From Scalesia atractyloides (lineage: Eukaryota; Streptophyta; Magnoliopsida; Asterales; Asteraceae), in the NCBI GenBank assembly GCA_947069175.1, contig CAMTDV010000003.1, positions 30,220,853 through 30,284,852 on the forward strand: 64,000 nt of DNA. The letters are read 5' to 3'. Position numbers and translations under genes: made by a program. The notes beneath the pieces are model-generated. The model was given only the letters and a program-made list of their open reading frames with translations, was not told the DNA's origin and searched no databases. The stretch's first letter is position 1, and each line of letters opens with the position of its first letter. Positions 47,052 through 57,315 of the stretch are shown in pieces.

Positions 47052-47664
47052 AACTTCCCAATTTCATTGGAATAAGATCAATTGAGAAATCTTGATCATT
47101 TAGAGTAAGAATACAATCACGTATTATTGAATTTAACGAGATGGGTTCTCCATCAGTGACTTCCACCGTGATTGATTCAGCAAGACTAACACGAGGTAGG
47201 TCGAGAATAGATTCGAATTCTAAAGATACAAAACTCTTATCCGCACCAGTATCGAATAATATGGATGCATAACTACCATTTACAAGAAACATACCGTTGA
47301 CCACATTGTTGTCAGCCCTTGCTTGATTGGCATTGATATTGAAAGCCCTTCCTCTAGCAGGTGGGTTAGCTTGATTAGCTTGGTTCACCAGGTTTCCTTG
47401 GGCTTGGGAATTAATGATATTCACCAGGCGTGGGCAAGTATTTCGGAAGTGGTTCGGATCACCACAGTTGAAGCAGGCTCTTATGGGTTGCGTCATCGGG
47501 TAGTTAGGTTGGTAGTATGGTTGGGCTATGGGTTGGGTAGGTGGTAAAAGTAAGGGTTGTTGGGCTTGGCCCACCATTTGATTTTGGGTTTTGGACTGGA
47601 GGCTGATTGTGGTATGATCGTTGGAGTGTACGGCAAGTTTGGATAGTGTGACCTGCACGGCCAC
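46993..47664 (-). pseudogene. Family-E gag zinc knuckle and protease (E2)
   Basis: A 223-codon open stretch: CFNCGDPNHFRNTC (CCHC, intact), ARGRAFNINANQARADNNVVNG, protease LFDTGADKSFVS (intact), ending LGSFDVIIGMDW and then a shift identical to that in E1 (DWPPASH). The same shift in both copies means it was already present in their common ancestor, or marks a programmed site; I favour shared ancestry. Confidence 0.85.
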
Positions 47665-48656
47665 AACTTGTGCAGTATTGGCAAGGGTTCTCGGGAGGGT
47701 GATGGTACTGCCAACGGTTACATTTTGGGTGTGGGCCAGTATAGCTTTTTGAAAGGTGCGGTGGGAGGGGCGACTTGTGTGATTGGAGGAGCAGTGATGG
47801 GAAGGTTGGTTTGGGTGACGGCGAAGTTCTTGCCATTTCGCTTTCTCATACTAGCAAACTTTGAGGATGAGCCTGATTGGGTTGGAGTTAGGGCGTCAAC
47901 AGTCGTTTTCTTCTTCTCATCTTTGAAATCGCCATTTCAAATGCGATTTTCAGTAAGTTCCATAGCTAGTTCCATGGCAGCTTCGAGTGTTGCGGGAGAA
48001 GTGCTTAAAACCGAATCTTGAATTTTCGAGGGGAGGCCTCCAATATAGTGCTCGATCAAGCGGTATAACGGAGTGAACAGGTTGGGGACCATCTGGTTCA
48101 ACTCGAGAAATCTCTTGTTGTATGAGGTGTGATCCCCTTCCATTTGCTTCAGAGAGTAGAATTCGTCTTCTAGCTTTTTGATCTCGCTTCTAGGGCAGAA
48201 GCGTCTCGTCATGATTTCCCTTAATTCTTCCCATGATAAGGCCATGGCATCTTCCACACCTCGGTTGACTTTTTCCGTGTTCCACCAGGTAAGTGCTACC
48301 CCAAACAGACGTCCTGTAGCGTAGTGTACCTTGTGATCCTCAGGACAGTTGCAATTGGAAAGATGTTTTCCATCTCCTCAAACCAATGGAGGAGAGCGGT
48401 GACACCTTCAGTCCCTTCATATTTTGGGGGATCGCAGGACTTGAAGTGTTTGTAGGTGCATTTAGTGGTTTTGGGAGAAGGGTTGGCGACGTTTTGGCCT
48501 TCTTGGTTCGGAGGGTTAATGGGATTTGCGGCGAGAGCTTGTTGAACTTGTAGAACGATGTCAGGAAGTACCGCGGCCATTTGAGCAATTTGCGTGGCCA
48601 TGCGTTCGTTTGACCTTCCTGACCCGTCTACCTCCTCGTAAGTGTCTAGAAGACAT
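47504..48656 (-). pseudogene. Family-E gypsy gag (E2)
   Basis: Start ATG ends at 48656 (MSSRHLRGG). Readable blocks: MAAVLPDIVLQVQQALAANPINPPNQEGQ, HFKSCDPPKYEGTEGV, LLHWFEEMEN, then after a shift EELREIMTRRFCPRSEIKKLEDEF, SYNKRFLELNQMVPNL and IQDSVLSTSPATLEAAMELA. A stop near 47937 (in place of Arg) and a shift near 47720 precede the knuckle. Unlike E1, there is no stop after NKRFL. Confidence 0.85.
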
Positions 48657-49482
48657 CTACAAGAATATATCTAGGGAGATTGTGAGTTTGATAATTTTCT
48701 AGGTGTCATGTGTCGTAAAAAGAATAAAAAACAACATTAATACATAACTGAAGAAATAACTTAACTACATCCATAGGATGTCTTGGGCTTACTCATGTTT
48801 GAGCCTCCAAATGTCTCCCATACCATAGCCTGTATAGTCATGTGGGCCCCCATGACTATTGGGCTTGGTAGGGTTCACATTGGTGTCGGCTGGTTAACAC
48901 TCGCATTGCCCGAATGAAAATCATAAAACATGATTGCGAGATATAAGTTCGGAGGGTGTCCAGGTGTGGACACCATGACATTTCAAAGTGGGGTTGGTTC
49001 ACACGACGTTTGGTATAGCATGCTTTGGCCTAATAGGTCCTTCGTACTCTCATCGTTAGTCCCCAGGTAGGCAAACTGGTCCATTATTTTGGATTTATAC
49101 GAATGCCAAGCCTATACAGGACGTTCCGACTACCGGTACTCGTACCCTTCCAGTTACTACATGCCCGTCGTGAAAACTCACTTTGATGTGATTCGAAAAA
49201 TATGAAAACGTTGCAAAAATCTTTGAAAAGAATCGTGGAAATTGTGAAATTGGGGGTGTGTGCTTTCATAGATATGATATGTTATTGAGATATGAACTAT
49301 GATGAGCATTGCATGTTAACATGTCCTTGTGATAGTGCTTGCATTAAATTGTGTGTGAAACTAAACATGAAACATATAAACATCATGAATTTTGCATGTA
49401 ACACATTAACAATTAAAATCTAATCAACTATAGTATAGGCTCTAAGGGTCTAATAACCTATCCTATATCCCTATAGTCACAA
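48657..49482 (-). other. E2 5' leader, non-coding
   Basis: Similar to the E1 leader; no conserved ORF. Confidence 0.6.
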
Positions 49483-49496
49483 GCTCTGATACCAAT
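49483..49496 (-). promoter_or_regulatory. Primer-binding site of E2
   Basis: Minus strand TTGGTATCAGAGC two bases from the LTR. Confidence 0.88.
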
Positions 49497-49497
49497 C

Positions 49498-49894
49498 TGT
49501 CACACCCCGACCCACAGCGGAATAAAAGTCGGGGCATGATTGGGTTATCACCAAAGCTAATGATATTTACTAATAAGTTTCATATTTATTAAATTGAAAT
49601 TTTACTTCCAATATTCAACACAAAATTCATACAAACACAAACAATAAACCAAAAGATTGTTCCCAACGAAATAACTTGTTTATTCTCCTAAGTCCATTCC
49701 TATGTGTTTCTTTCCTCAGCGTGTTCACCTGTATCATGCGTAAAAACACAAACATTTGGGTCAATAAAAGTTGGCGAGTGAACCTTGATAAAACATTTAA
49801 ATAATTGGATTATATTGTTGTTAAATAAAAACAATTGTGCATGAATCATATGCGAGCAGATGTATATATAACCAATCACAAACCACATTATATC
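49498..49894 (-). repeat. Family-E LTR, right, truncated (5' LTR of E2)
   Basis: Aligns with the first 400 bases of 41675-43950, then breaks at TATC (49891-49894) into family-C integrase. Confidence 0.9.
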
Positions 49895-51034
49895 GCAACC
49901 ACCCGGAGTTCGCGGGAGTTTATTGATAAAGTCCATCGAGATCTGATCCCATTTCCACACTGGGATCTCAGGTTGTTGAAGTAGCCCTGATGGCTTCTAG
50001 TATTCCACCTTGACTTTCGCACAAGTCAAACACTTGCTCACGTAGGTGGCTATATCCGCTTTCATGTTGGGCCACCAGTACACGGCCTTAAGGTCTTGAT
50101 ACATCTTATCTGAACCAGGATGGACAGAGTATCGAGATTTGTGAGCTTCGTCCATAACTAGCTTTCTGAGGTCTCCGTAGTGAGGTACCCATATTTGATT
50201 CATGAAATACCGGGCACCACTGGGGTTTACTTCCCAATCGCGTTCCATCTTTCCCACAGATTCGGCCTTAATGTTTCCTTCCTTAACTGCTTCTAGCTGC
50301 GCATCGCGTATCTGTTCGGGTAACCCCGGATGAATGGTGAATTGTAATGCTCGTACCCGGCGAGCTTTCATGTGCTCCTTCCTACTGAGGGCATCAGCTA
50401 CCACGTTAGCCTTACTCGGGTGATACCGAATGGCACATTCATAATCGTTCAGGAGTTCGACCCAGCGACGCTGTTGCATGTTCAACTCCTTCTGGTCAAA
50501 GATATGCTGGAGGCTCTTGTGATCTGTGTAGATTGTGCACTTTGTTCCATATAGGTAGTGTCTCCATATCTTAAGCGCAAACACCACTGCTCCCAATTCC
50601 AGGTCATGTGTTGTGTAGTTTTTCTCGAGAACCTTCAATTGTCGGGACGCATACGCAATGACCTTATCACGTTGCATGAGTACGCATCCCAATCCCTGAA
50701 TGGAAGCGTCACAATATACCACAAAATCATCAGTCCCTTCCGGCAAGGACAGAATGGGTGCACTGCAAAGTTTTTGCATCAGCAATTGAAATGCTGCTTC
50801 CTGCTTGTCACCCCAAGCATACTTAGTGCCTTTCTGGGTGAGGGTGGTAAGCGGTTGCGCGATCTTTGAAAATCCCTCGATGAAATGTCTGTAGTAACCA
50901 GCCAAACCCAAAAATTGGCGGATCTCTGTCGGTGTCCTGGGTGCTTCCCAGTTCTTGATAGCATCAATCTTGGCGGGATCAACGTGGATACCCTTTTCAT
51001 TCACGATATGCCTGAGGAACTGAACTTCCCGAAT
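49891..51034 (-). pseudogene. Family-C gypsy RNase H and integrase N-terminus (C2), truncated
   Basis: Open at 51004-49997: VNEKGIHVDPAKIDAIKNW, FLGLAGYYRHF, RNase H (VYCDASIQGLG, TTHDLELG, IYTDHKSLQHIF), NDYECAIRYHP and the integrase zinc module (HKSRYSVHPGSDKMYQDL, CLTCAKV). A TAG (Gln codon in relatives) at 49997-49999 is followed by WKWDQISMDFINKLPRTPGGCD, where the sequence joins the truncated family-E LTR. The catalytic core, tail and 3' LTR are missing. Confidence 0.9.
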
Positions 51035-51799
51035 CTAGAAATCACACTTTGAAAGCTTGGCATATAGTTTCTCCTGTTGAAGTAATTCCAGCAATAATCT
51101 TAGATGTTCAGCATGTTCTTCTTCACCCTTAGAGTAGATGAGTATATCATCGATGAACACGATGACAAACTTGTTGAGATACGGCTTACACACACGGTTC
51201 ATGAGGTCCATGAACACCGCGGGTGCGTTGTTGAGACCGAAGGGCATGACCAAGAACTCATAATGGCCATACCGAGTACGAAATGCCGTCTTAGAGATAT
51301 CCTCCTCCCTGACGCGTTACTGGTGGTAACCGGACCGTAGATCAATCTTGGAGTAGTAGCTTGACCCATGAAGTTGGTCGAAGAGATCGTCGATGCGAGG
51401 TAATGGGTATCGGTTCTTGACAGTAACCTTATTGAGTTCCCTGTAGTCGATGCACATGCGGAAGGTCCCGTCCTTCTTCTTGACAGAAAGGACTGGAGCT
51501 CCCCATGGCGAAGTACTGGGTCGGATAAATCCTTTCTCCAACAATTCCTGAAGTTGGGTAGACAGCTCTTGCAGCTCTGCTGGAGCTAGGCGGTATGGGG
51601 CCTTGGCGATAGGAGTTGCATGGTTCGCCAATTCGATTTCAAACTCCACTTGTCGATGTGGTGGAAGACCAGGTAACTCCTCTGGAAATACATCGGAAAA
51701 GTCACGGACGACGGGGATATCTTCTATATGCTTCTCGTCCTTAGGCTGCTCGGTGACCAGTGCGAGCAAAGCGAAGGAGTTCTTCCTTCGAAGATACTT
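51035..51799 (-). pseudogene. Family-C gypsy RT (C2)
   Basis: Two open parts in one frame separated by TAA at about 51317 (position of Leu in YHQLRV). Motifs: DFSDVFPEELPGLPPHRQVEFEIEL, PSTSPWGAPVLSVKKKDG (Ser for Phe), RMCIDYRELNKVTVKNRYPLP, MPFGLNNAPAVFMDLMNRVC and VFIDDILIYSKG. A TAG at 51035 replaces the Trp codon of CDFW. A TAG at about 51799 (Gln codon) separates it from protease. All are single-base stops in an otherwise uninterrupted frame. Confidence 0.9.
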
Positions 51800-52528
51800 C
51801 TAAGCTTGCATGTAAGAGATGATGTTTGTGACGGCGCCTGCCTTCTCGCCTTGCACCATCAAGACTTCATCGTTAGAGAGCGGAATACGGATAGATTTCT
51901 CAAAGCAGTGGACTTCAGCTCGGACGTCGGATAGCCAGTCCATTCCGGCTACCACGTCAAAACTACCCAGGGTAGTTGTCATCAGATCAATGGTAAAGGT
52001 GTGACCCGCGAGTTTAAGTTGGCAGCCGGTTACTAAATGGGTCACATCTACAGATTTACCATCGGCTAGTTCTATGACGTAAGGGGTCTCTAGGGGTTTA
52101 GGCGTGAGATTTAGGTTCTTCCTAAAAGACTCAGATATAAAACTCCTATCCGCACCCGTATCAAAAAGTACAGTAGCAAAATGTTCGTTAAGGGGAAACT
52201 TACCGGTGACCACGTTCGAGTCATTTCTGGCCTCTCCGCGGCCTAGCGTAAATGCACGACCTTTGGCACCTCCTGTGCCACCATTTCCATTGTTGTTGTT
52301 GTTATTATTGTTGTTGTGATTGTGGTTGTTGTTGTTGTTGTTATTCCTACCATTGTTGTTGCTGTTGCGAAGTTGCGGGCAGTCTCGCTTGAAATAGGTA
52401 GTGCTAACGCACTGATAGCACCCCCGGTTAGTACCTTGCTGTTGAATCTGGTGCTGATTTTGATTTTGTCGAGACACGATTTCCCCGCGACAATCCCTTG
52501 CCACATGTCCCGTTTTGCCACATCGTTG
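51800..52528 (-). pseudogene. Family-C gag C-terminus and protease (C2)
   Basis: Open from 52504: end of the first knuckle (ARDC), second knuckle CYQCVSTTYFKRDC with Tyr for the His ligand, a long Asn-rich run with two His, GGTGGAKGRAFTLGRGEARND, protease TVLFDTGADRSFIS (intact active site), GSFDVVAGMDWL and SYMQA then TAG. The upstream gag ORF ends in a TGA within the first knuckle at about 52529. Confidence 0.88.
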
Positions 52529-53517
52529 TCAGCGATTTCCGGCACAAGGGCCGTGATGATGGAGGTTACAACGATTACATTGCCGCTTTCGACCCACATA
52601 GCCGCTGGTGTTCTGGGTGTTGTTGGCGGACTGATTATTGTGACCCCGATTGTTGTTGAAATTGTTGAACCGTTTCTGGTTTCCTTGTTGTGGCTGGGCT
52701 GACGAAGACTGTCGAGCAGGCGAGTCTTCAAATTTTCTTTTATTATCAAGGACAACTTCAGTTGCACCCTGAGATGGCAACTTCCTTTGTTCCACCGCCT
52801 TATCGGTGAGTTTGTGCGCCAACCTGATCGCTTGATGTTCCGTCGCAGGGTTACTAGACATCACCATGCCCTGGATCTCAGGGACCAGACCCCCAAGATA
52901 AAACTCAAGTCGTTTTTCAACGGTGTTAGCCAGATCGGGACATAGGAACACCAGATCATGATGTTTAGCTGTGTATGCTTCAATTTCAGATCCCACCATC
53001 TTGTGGTTCCACAACGCTTGCTCCAACTGCTGAACTCTGTCCCGCGGACAGTACTCCTCTTTGATTAGGGCCTTAAACTCGGCCCAAGCCATTGCGTTTG
53101 CAGTAATAAGTCCACGCGTTTGGACTTGCGCGTTCCACCAGGTTAATGCCCCATCTTCCAGCGTTGAGGCTGCATACTTGACCTTATTGGCCTCAAGGCA
53201 ATTGCACATCTCGAACACCGATTCGGACTTTTCAATCCAACGGACCAGTCCTATGGGTCCATCTGCACCCGTGAATTTGCTCGGTTTCGCATCGAGGAAC
53301 ATCTTGTAGGGGTTAAGACCCCCTCCCGCTGACAGAGGATAGGTAGTCAGCGAGAAAGTCTACTAGCCCAACTATTAGATTTTCCCGTGAAAATTTAATA
53401 ATGGTTACCTGCTGGTGGGTTTTGAACACCTGCCAGAGCAGCATTCACGTGTTCTTGGATCATTGCGGCCAATTCTTCGGGTGTCATGTTGAGGTTTCCG
53501 CGACGTCCAGTTGCCAT
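52529..53517 (-). pseudogene. Family-C gypsy gag (C2)
   Basis: Probable start at the minus-strand ATG ending 53517 (MATGRRGNLNMTPEELAAMIQ), stopping after about 40 codons at 53395. The main capsid-like part is open for 257 codons (53302-52529): DAKPSKFTGADGPIGLVRWIEK, ALTWWNAQVQTRG, YCPRDRVQQLEQALWN, VPEIQGMVMSSNPAT, a basic and Asn/Gln-rich stretch, then RQCNRCNLHHHGPCAGNR and TGA at the place of a Cys codon in the first knuckle. Relatives have a Cys/His cluster here (CNRCNLHHHGPC) before the CCHC knuckles. Confidence 0.87.
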
Positions 53518-53780
53518 TTTTGATCTTCGCAAGACAACATAAACACACACCGATAAGTATATATGTCCAATATAGTTATCATACTCCATACTTAAATAAT
53601 CCCTCAAATTATGTCAACCCAATAAATTAAACAATCAAAAGGAATATTCGATTAAATAAATTGCAACGTCTCACAAAATGCCAACCAAACATATCAGTTT
53701 AATTATAAAATTTCAAGTTCAAACATAAGTAGAAAATAAATAGACTAAAGGAAACAAAAGGGGGAAATTGACGAGACGAG
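53518..53780 (-). other. Spacer between pre-gag ORF and gag of C2
   Basis: AT-rich and untranslated; nothing recognised. Confidence 0.5.
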
Positions 53781-54395
53781 TCAGTCTTCAACGTCTCCAT
53801 CTCCCAAGTCGTTATCGTTGCCGTCATCCTCCGTGGCGTTTCCAGCTTCTACAGCCGGGTCTTCCTCCGGATCCTCCTCTGGATCCTCCTCTTCTTCCTC
53901 TACCGGTGCTGGAGGGGCCGGTGATGGTGCGGGTACTGGTACAGGTGCCTGATTCTGCTCTAGTTCTTGAATCCTCCAGCTGAACTCAAGAACACTGTCT
54001 TCGAGCCAGTCAGCCCTCAGCTGCTCAGCACGAAGATCTTTAGCTAAAATGTTACGAGCTATCTTATTCTCATATTGCTCTTCCTCGAGCTCTCTAGTCT
54101 TACCCGTTAATTGACGTATCATCCATCCCTGTGCTTTGATAGTTTCCTGCATTCTCTCTAGTTGTTCCTCTTGTTTTCTTATCATATCCCTAAGTAGGTC
54201 GTCCCCTACTTCTAACGAGTTAACCGGTTCGACCGGCATAGCGGTGGTCGGGCGTGAGGACGACTCCTCTCCTAGAGCGAGTCTTTTCCTAGCAGCTGAG
54301 CGTGTCTCCACGCCATGAGGTGGTGAGGGTTCGACCATAGGTGCCTTCCCCGGCGCCCTCGGCTGTAAAGGTTTGTCGGATGATGATGATGACAT
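53781..54395 (-). CDS. Intact pre-gag ORF of family C: coiled-coil protein with acidic tail
   Basis: An uninterrupted 204-codon ORF lies between PBS and gag, in element orientation. Start ATG at 54395, stop TGA at 53781-53783. Residues 1-60 are Ser/Pro-rich with a basic TRSAARKR patch (31-38). Residues about 62-149 are strongly heptad-like and helical (LLRDMIRKQEEQLERMQ to RIQELEQNQ). 150-164 are Pro/Ala-rich (PVPVPAPSP). 165-204 are Glu/Asp-rich with an EEDPEEDPEEDP run. It has no similarity that I can see to gag, protease or pol. While gag and pol of the same copy carry five or more stops, this frame has none. Function unknown; the helix suggests self-association. It could be an accessory protein of the retrotransposon or a captured host segment. 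Confidence 0.7.
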   Translation of the reverse strand: MSSSSSDKPLQPRAPGKAPMVEPSPPHGVETRSAARKRLALGEESSSRPTTAMPVEPVNSLEVGDDLLRDMIRKQEEQLERMQETIKAQGWMIRQLTGKTRELEEEQYENKIARNILAKDLRAEQLRADWLEDSVLEFSWRIQELEQNQAPVPVPAPSPAPPAPVEEEEEDPEEDPEEDPAVEAGNATEDDGNDNDLGDGDVED

Positions 54396-54583
54396 TGCCT
54401 GTTGGGTTGTGTAGTTAGTTACGAGTTGCGTTCATCACAATATACATTTATATTTTACATAACACAATTGTAGTACAACACATAACAAGATATCACAGTT
54501 CAGTGACAAACTAAGTCTAGTGTCATGTAATCAGCTATAGTTTAGGTCTACTTTTAATGCAAACCTGGTTCTCTATAGCTAGA

Positions 54584-54597
54584 GGCTCTGATACCAA
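54584..54597 (-). promoter_or_regulatory. Primer-binding site of C2
   Basis: Minus strand TTGGTATCAGAGCC, two bases from the LTR end. Confidence 0.9.
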
Positions 54598-54599
54598 TC

Positions 54600-57315
54600 T
54601 ATCACACCGTCAATTTCCACTTGCGGAGTTTTACCGCGAGGCGTGTGAACAAACCAGAATCTGAGACACTAGTAACATCGAACGACTCTATATGATTTCG
54701 TTTATACGTTTTCCAAAAATCATTTGTTTAACTATTCATAGTTATTTTCAAATTATCTTAGTTTGGTTTCAAAGTTTAGCGGAAGCATTAGTTTTAAAGT
54801 TGAGCGGAAGCATTAAGGTAAAGTAAAGTAACGGGCGCCAACACAAACGCCAAAACTAAAGAAAAACCCAAACAATATTCGTAAATGAGACTCGATAAAA
54901 AGATGTCTTGATCAATGCAAGTGAGTACACCTAGAGCTCCTAGCGTCCTGAGAAACATGTAAAGAAACAAGTGTCAACATTACAGAAGAGTGAGTTCACA
55001 GGTTTTTATAAGTTCATTAGTTCGGTTAAAAGTTTGTTTCCCCCGTTATCCCTAACCCGGGATAACGATATAGTTCCATTATTCCTAACCCGGAATAATA
55101 ATGATGTTGGTTCCATTATTCCTAACCCGGAATAATATTGTTGTTGGTTCCATTATTCCTAACCCGGAATAATATTGTTGGTTCGTAATTAAGTTCAATG
55201 TTAACATGTAGGTAGCGAGCCTAAAGTTATGTCACATAAGTGTTCGCGATCGAAGCTGACTGTTGTGCATCCGTGTTGCCATGCCTATCACTGACCATGG
55301 CGAAAGTTAGGCCAAATTATTCACCCGTTGACCATACCCGGTCGGCTAGCGCGACTAGCTCGGGTGGGGCTTGTCGGGCCCAGTAGTACTACTTATAATT
55401 TCCCCGCTAACTAACCCAATACTAACTATCCGAGAGTTTGTCGAGGACTTCCGTGATATAGCTGCTTAGTGACCATAACGTACATTAATATTAACTTAGT
55501 TACCGAGTAGTTTAACGACGTTAATTTCGCATAACGTAAAAAGATAGAGTTATAGAATGTATACATGTTTCTCCCCTGTTGTTTAAAACCGGATAAAATA
55601 GGGGCCGTGAACTCACTTTTAATTGCTCGGTTAGTGTAACACAGAAGTAGCAAATGATGGGACCGCTAATTGCGTCCTAACATGTCAATCGATTTAAAGT
55701 TAGTGTGTGATCACACTGATATAAACCCTACGCATAACTAACACACAATGCGGCACACATAATAACAAATTCGAAAACACAATTATGCATGCAAAGTATT
55801 ATCATACCAAAATAGTGATCAAACCAACTTATCATAAACACAAATCAACTCATACAACACTTTGGTACACACATTCGCAAGTTATCAAGTTTCAGCTTGT
55901 ACGCTCATAAATAGGCTGTTTTCGAGGATTTTTATAAAATAGTTCCAACGTTCTAAAAATTCCGATTTTTTACAGAAGGTGTCAACTAAACTGTAGAACT
56001 TTATGTAAATTTTTCAAGTCCTAACACTTTACCAATTATTCAAAAACATTTATATACTAGGCTGCAGTCAGATTCGTCACTTTCTGACTGCAGTCCACTG
56101 GAGAAATTATTTAAAAATCATCGTTCATCCAATTAACAAAATTCCAGTGGGAGTTTCCCGGAAATTTACGTCTCCAGTTGCCGTACAAATTTTGTGGCTC
56201 AACCCTCTACAGATTATGACATCCGACTCGATAAACAACTAAGAAATTTTCAGAATTTATACAGCTTCAGTTACTGCACTTAAATGACCACTTAAATATA
56301 TCAAACGACCTCAGAAAAATATGAATCCAGTGCCATTAGAAGCGTTTTCCAAAATATACGATTTAGGCTTCAGAAAAACAACTTTTCGATAAATAATGAC
56401 CAAGTTACAGCCAATTGAAGTTGGCTGTAAATACCATTCAGCAACCTGTTTTCGGCTTTCATCGCAATAGAATACGCTTAAACGATCAAGACACTAATTA
56501 ATAATGATCAAGAACAGGTTTATTAGTCATATATCATCATGTACATCCATACTCATGCAAACCCTAATCATATAATATGATTTTTATCACAAAACGCAGC
56601 CTATGATTCTTGTATTCAGCTAAACATCATAATCACAAAAACTCGCACAATTAACCGAACTAAACATAAATCATAACACTTTCATAACAATGATTCAAAC
56701 AATACATACAATCATGACCAAAATTTCACAAACCCTAATGTGTTTTGTTAAACAAATTCTAACCTTGATACGATGAAGATTAGCGAACCAGGAACAAGAT
56801 GGCAATCGATTAGGGTTTGAAGGAGTTGCGACCGTGAGAGAGGGGGGGGGGCTGCCGTCGGCTTCCTTGAAGCTAGGGTTTGTGTTTGTTTTTTTTTTTG
56901 AAAACATAACCCATGCATGCCTATTTATACAAAACAAGGAAAAAAAAAAGAAAAGGAGGAGAGGTGGGGAGGGCTTGCGGCCGCAAGGGGGGTTTGGGTG
57001 GGTAACTTGGGCCTCAAGTTTAGGCTAGTTACTTGGGCCACAAGGAAGTGAGGTCGACACGTTTCGCGGCTCGGTTCGGTTCGGCTATTATTTTTTTTTT
57101 ATAAACTAATAATCGCGAAATCAAAACATGATAATAATAATAATTCACAAAACTTATAAACCTCTAATCACGTAGCACGTAATTAACTCGATGAGTTCAC
57201 AAAGTTAGCGTAGTTATTGCGAGCGTGTAATTTAAATTCTCCGAATCAAATTTGCGCAGGAATGAATAACCGTGAAGTAGTGCGTTTAAGATACCTGAAA
57301 AACCGGGATGTCACA
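54600..57315 (-). repeat. 5' LTR of family-C element C2
   Basis: TGTGACATCCCGG to GACGGTGTGATA in element orientation, 2716 bp; the terminal TG of the plus strand has become TA. Minus-strand TATA box TATAAATA at 56922-56929, with a G/C-rich homopolymer patch (GGGGGGGGG at about 56842) downstream in element orientation. Carries the 37-bp triplication at 55073-55183. It is the reference for the 0.96-kb deletion in the C1 LTR. Confidence 0.9.
55073..55183. repeat. 37-bp tandem repeat, three copies, in C2 LTR
   Basis: Unit GTTCCATTATTCCTAACCCG followed by GAATAATATTGTTGTTG, starting at 55073, 55110 and 55147. Each contains the inverted pair ATTATTCC / GGAATAAT. C1 has a single copy at about 5540-5575. 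Confidence 0.88.

Larger units (their letters stand above)
33845..49894 (-). mobile_element. Tandem pair of family-E gypsy elements sharing a central LTR
   Basis: Order on the plus strand: LTR (33845-36132), element E1 internal part (36133-41674), LTR (41675-43950), element E2 internal part (43951-49497), LTR (49498-49894, truncated). Both internal parts run the same way and cover the same domains with high similarity. The central LTR serves as 5' LTR of E1 and 3' LTR of E2. Such arrays arise by unequal recombination between LTRs. Confidence 0.9.

Noticed and set aside
53768..53983. Plus-strand ORF opposite the pre-gag gene of C2, and other Pro-rich shadows
   Set aside because: Antisense shadow of the Glu/Asp and Pro/Ala repeats; no independent support.
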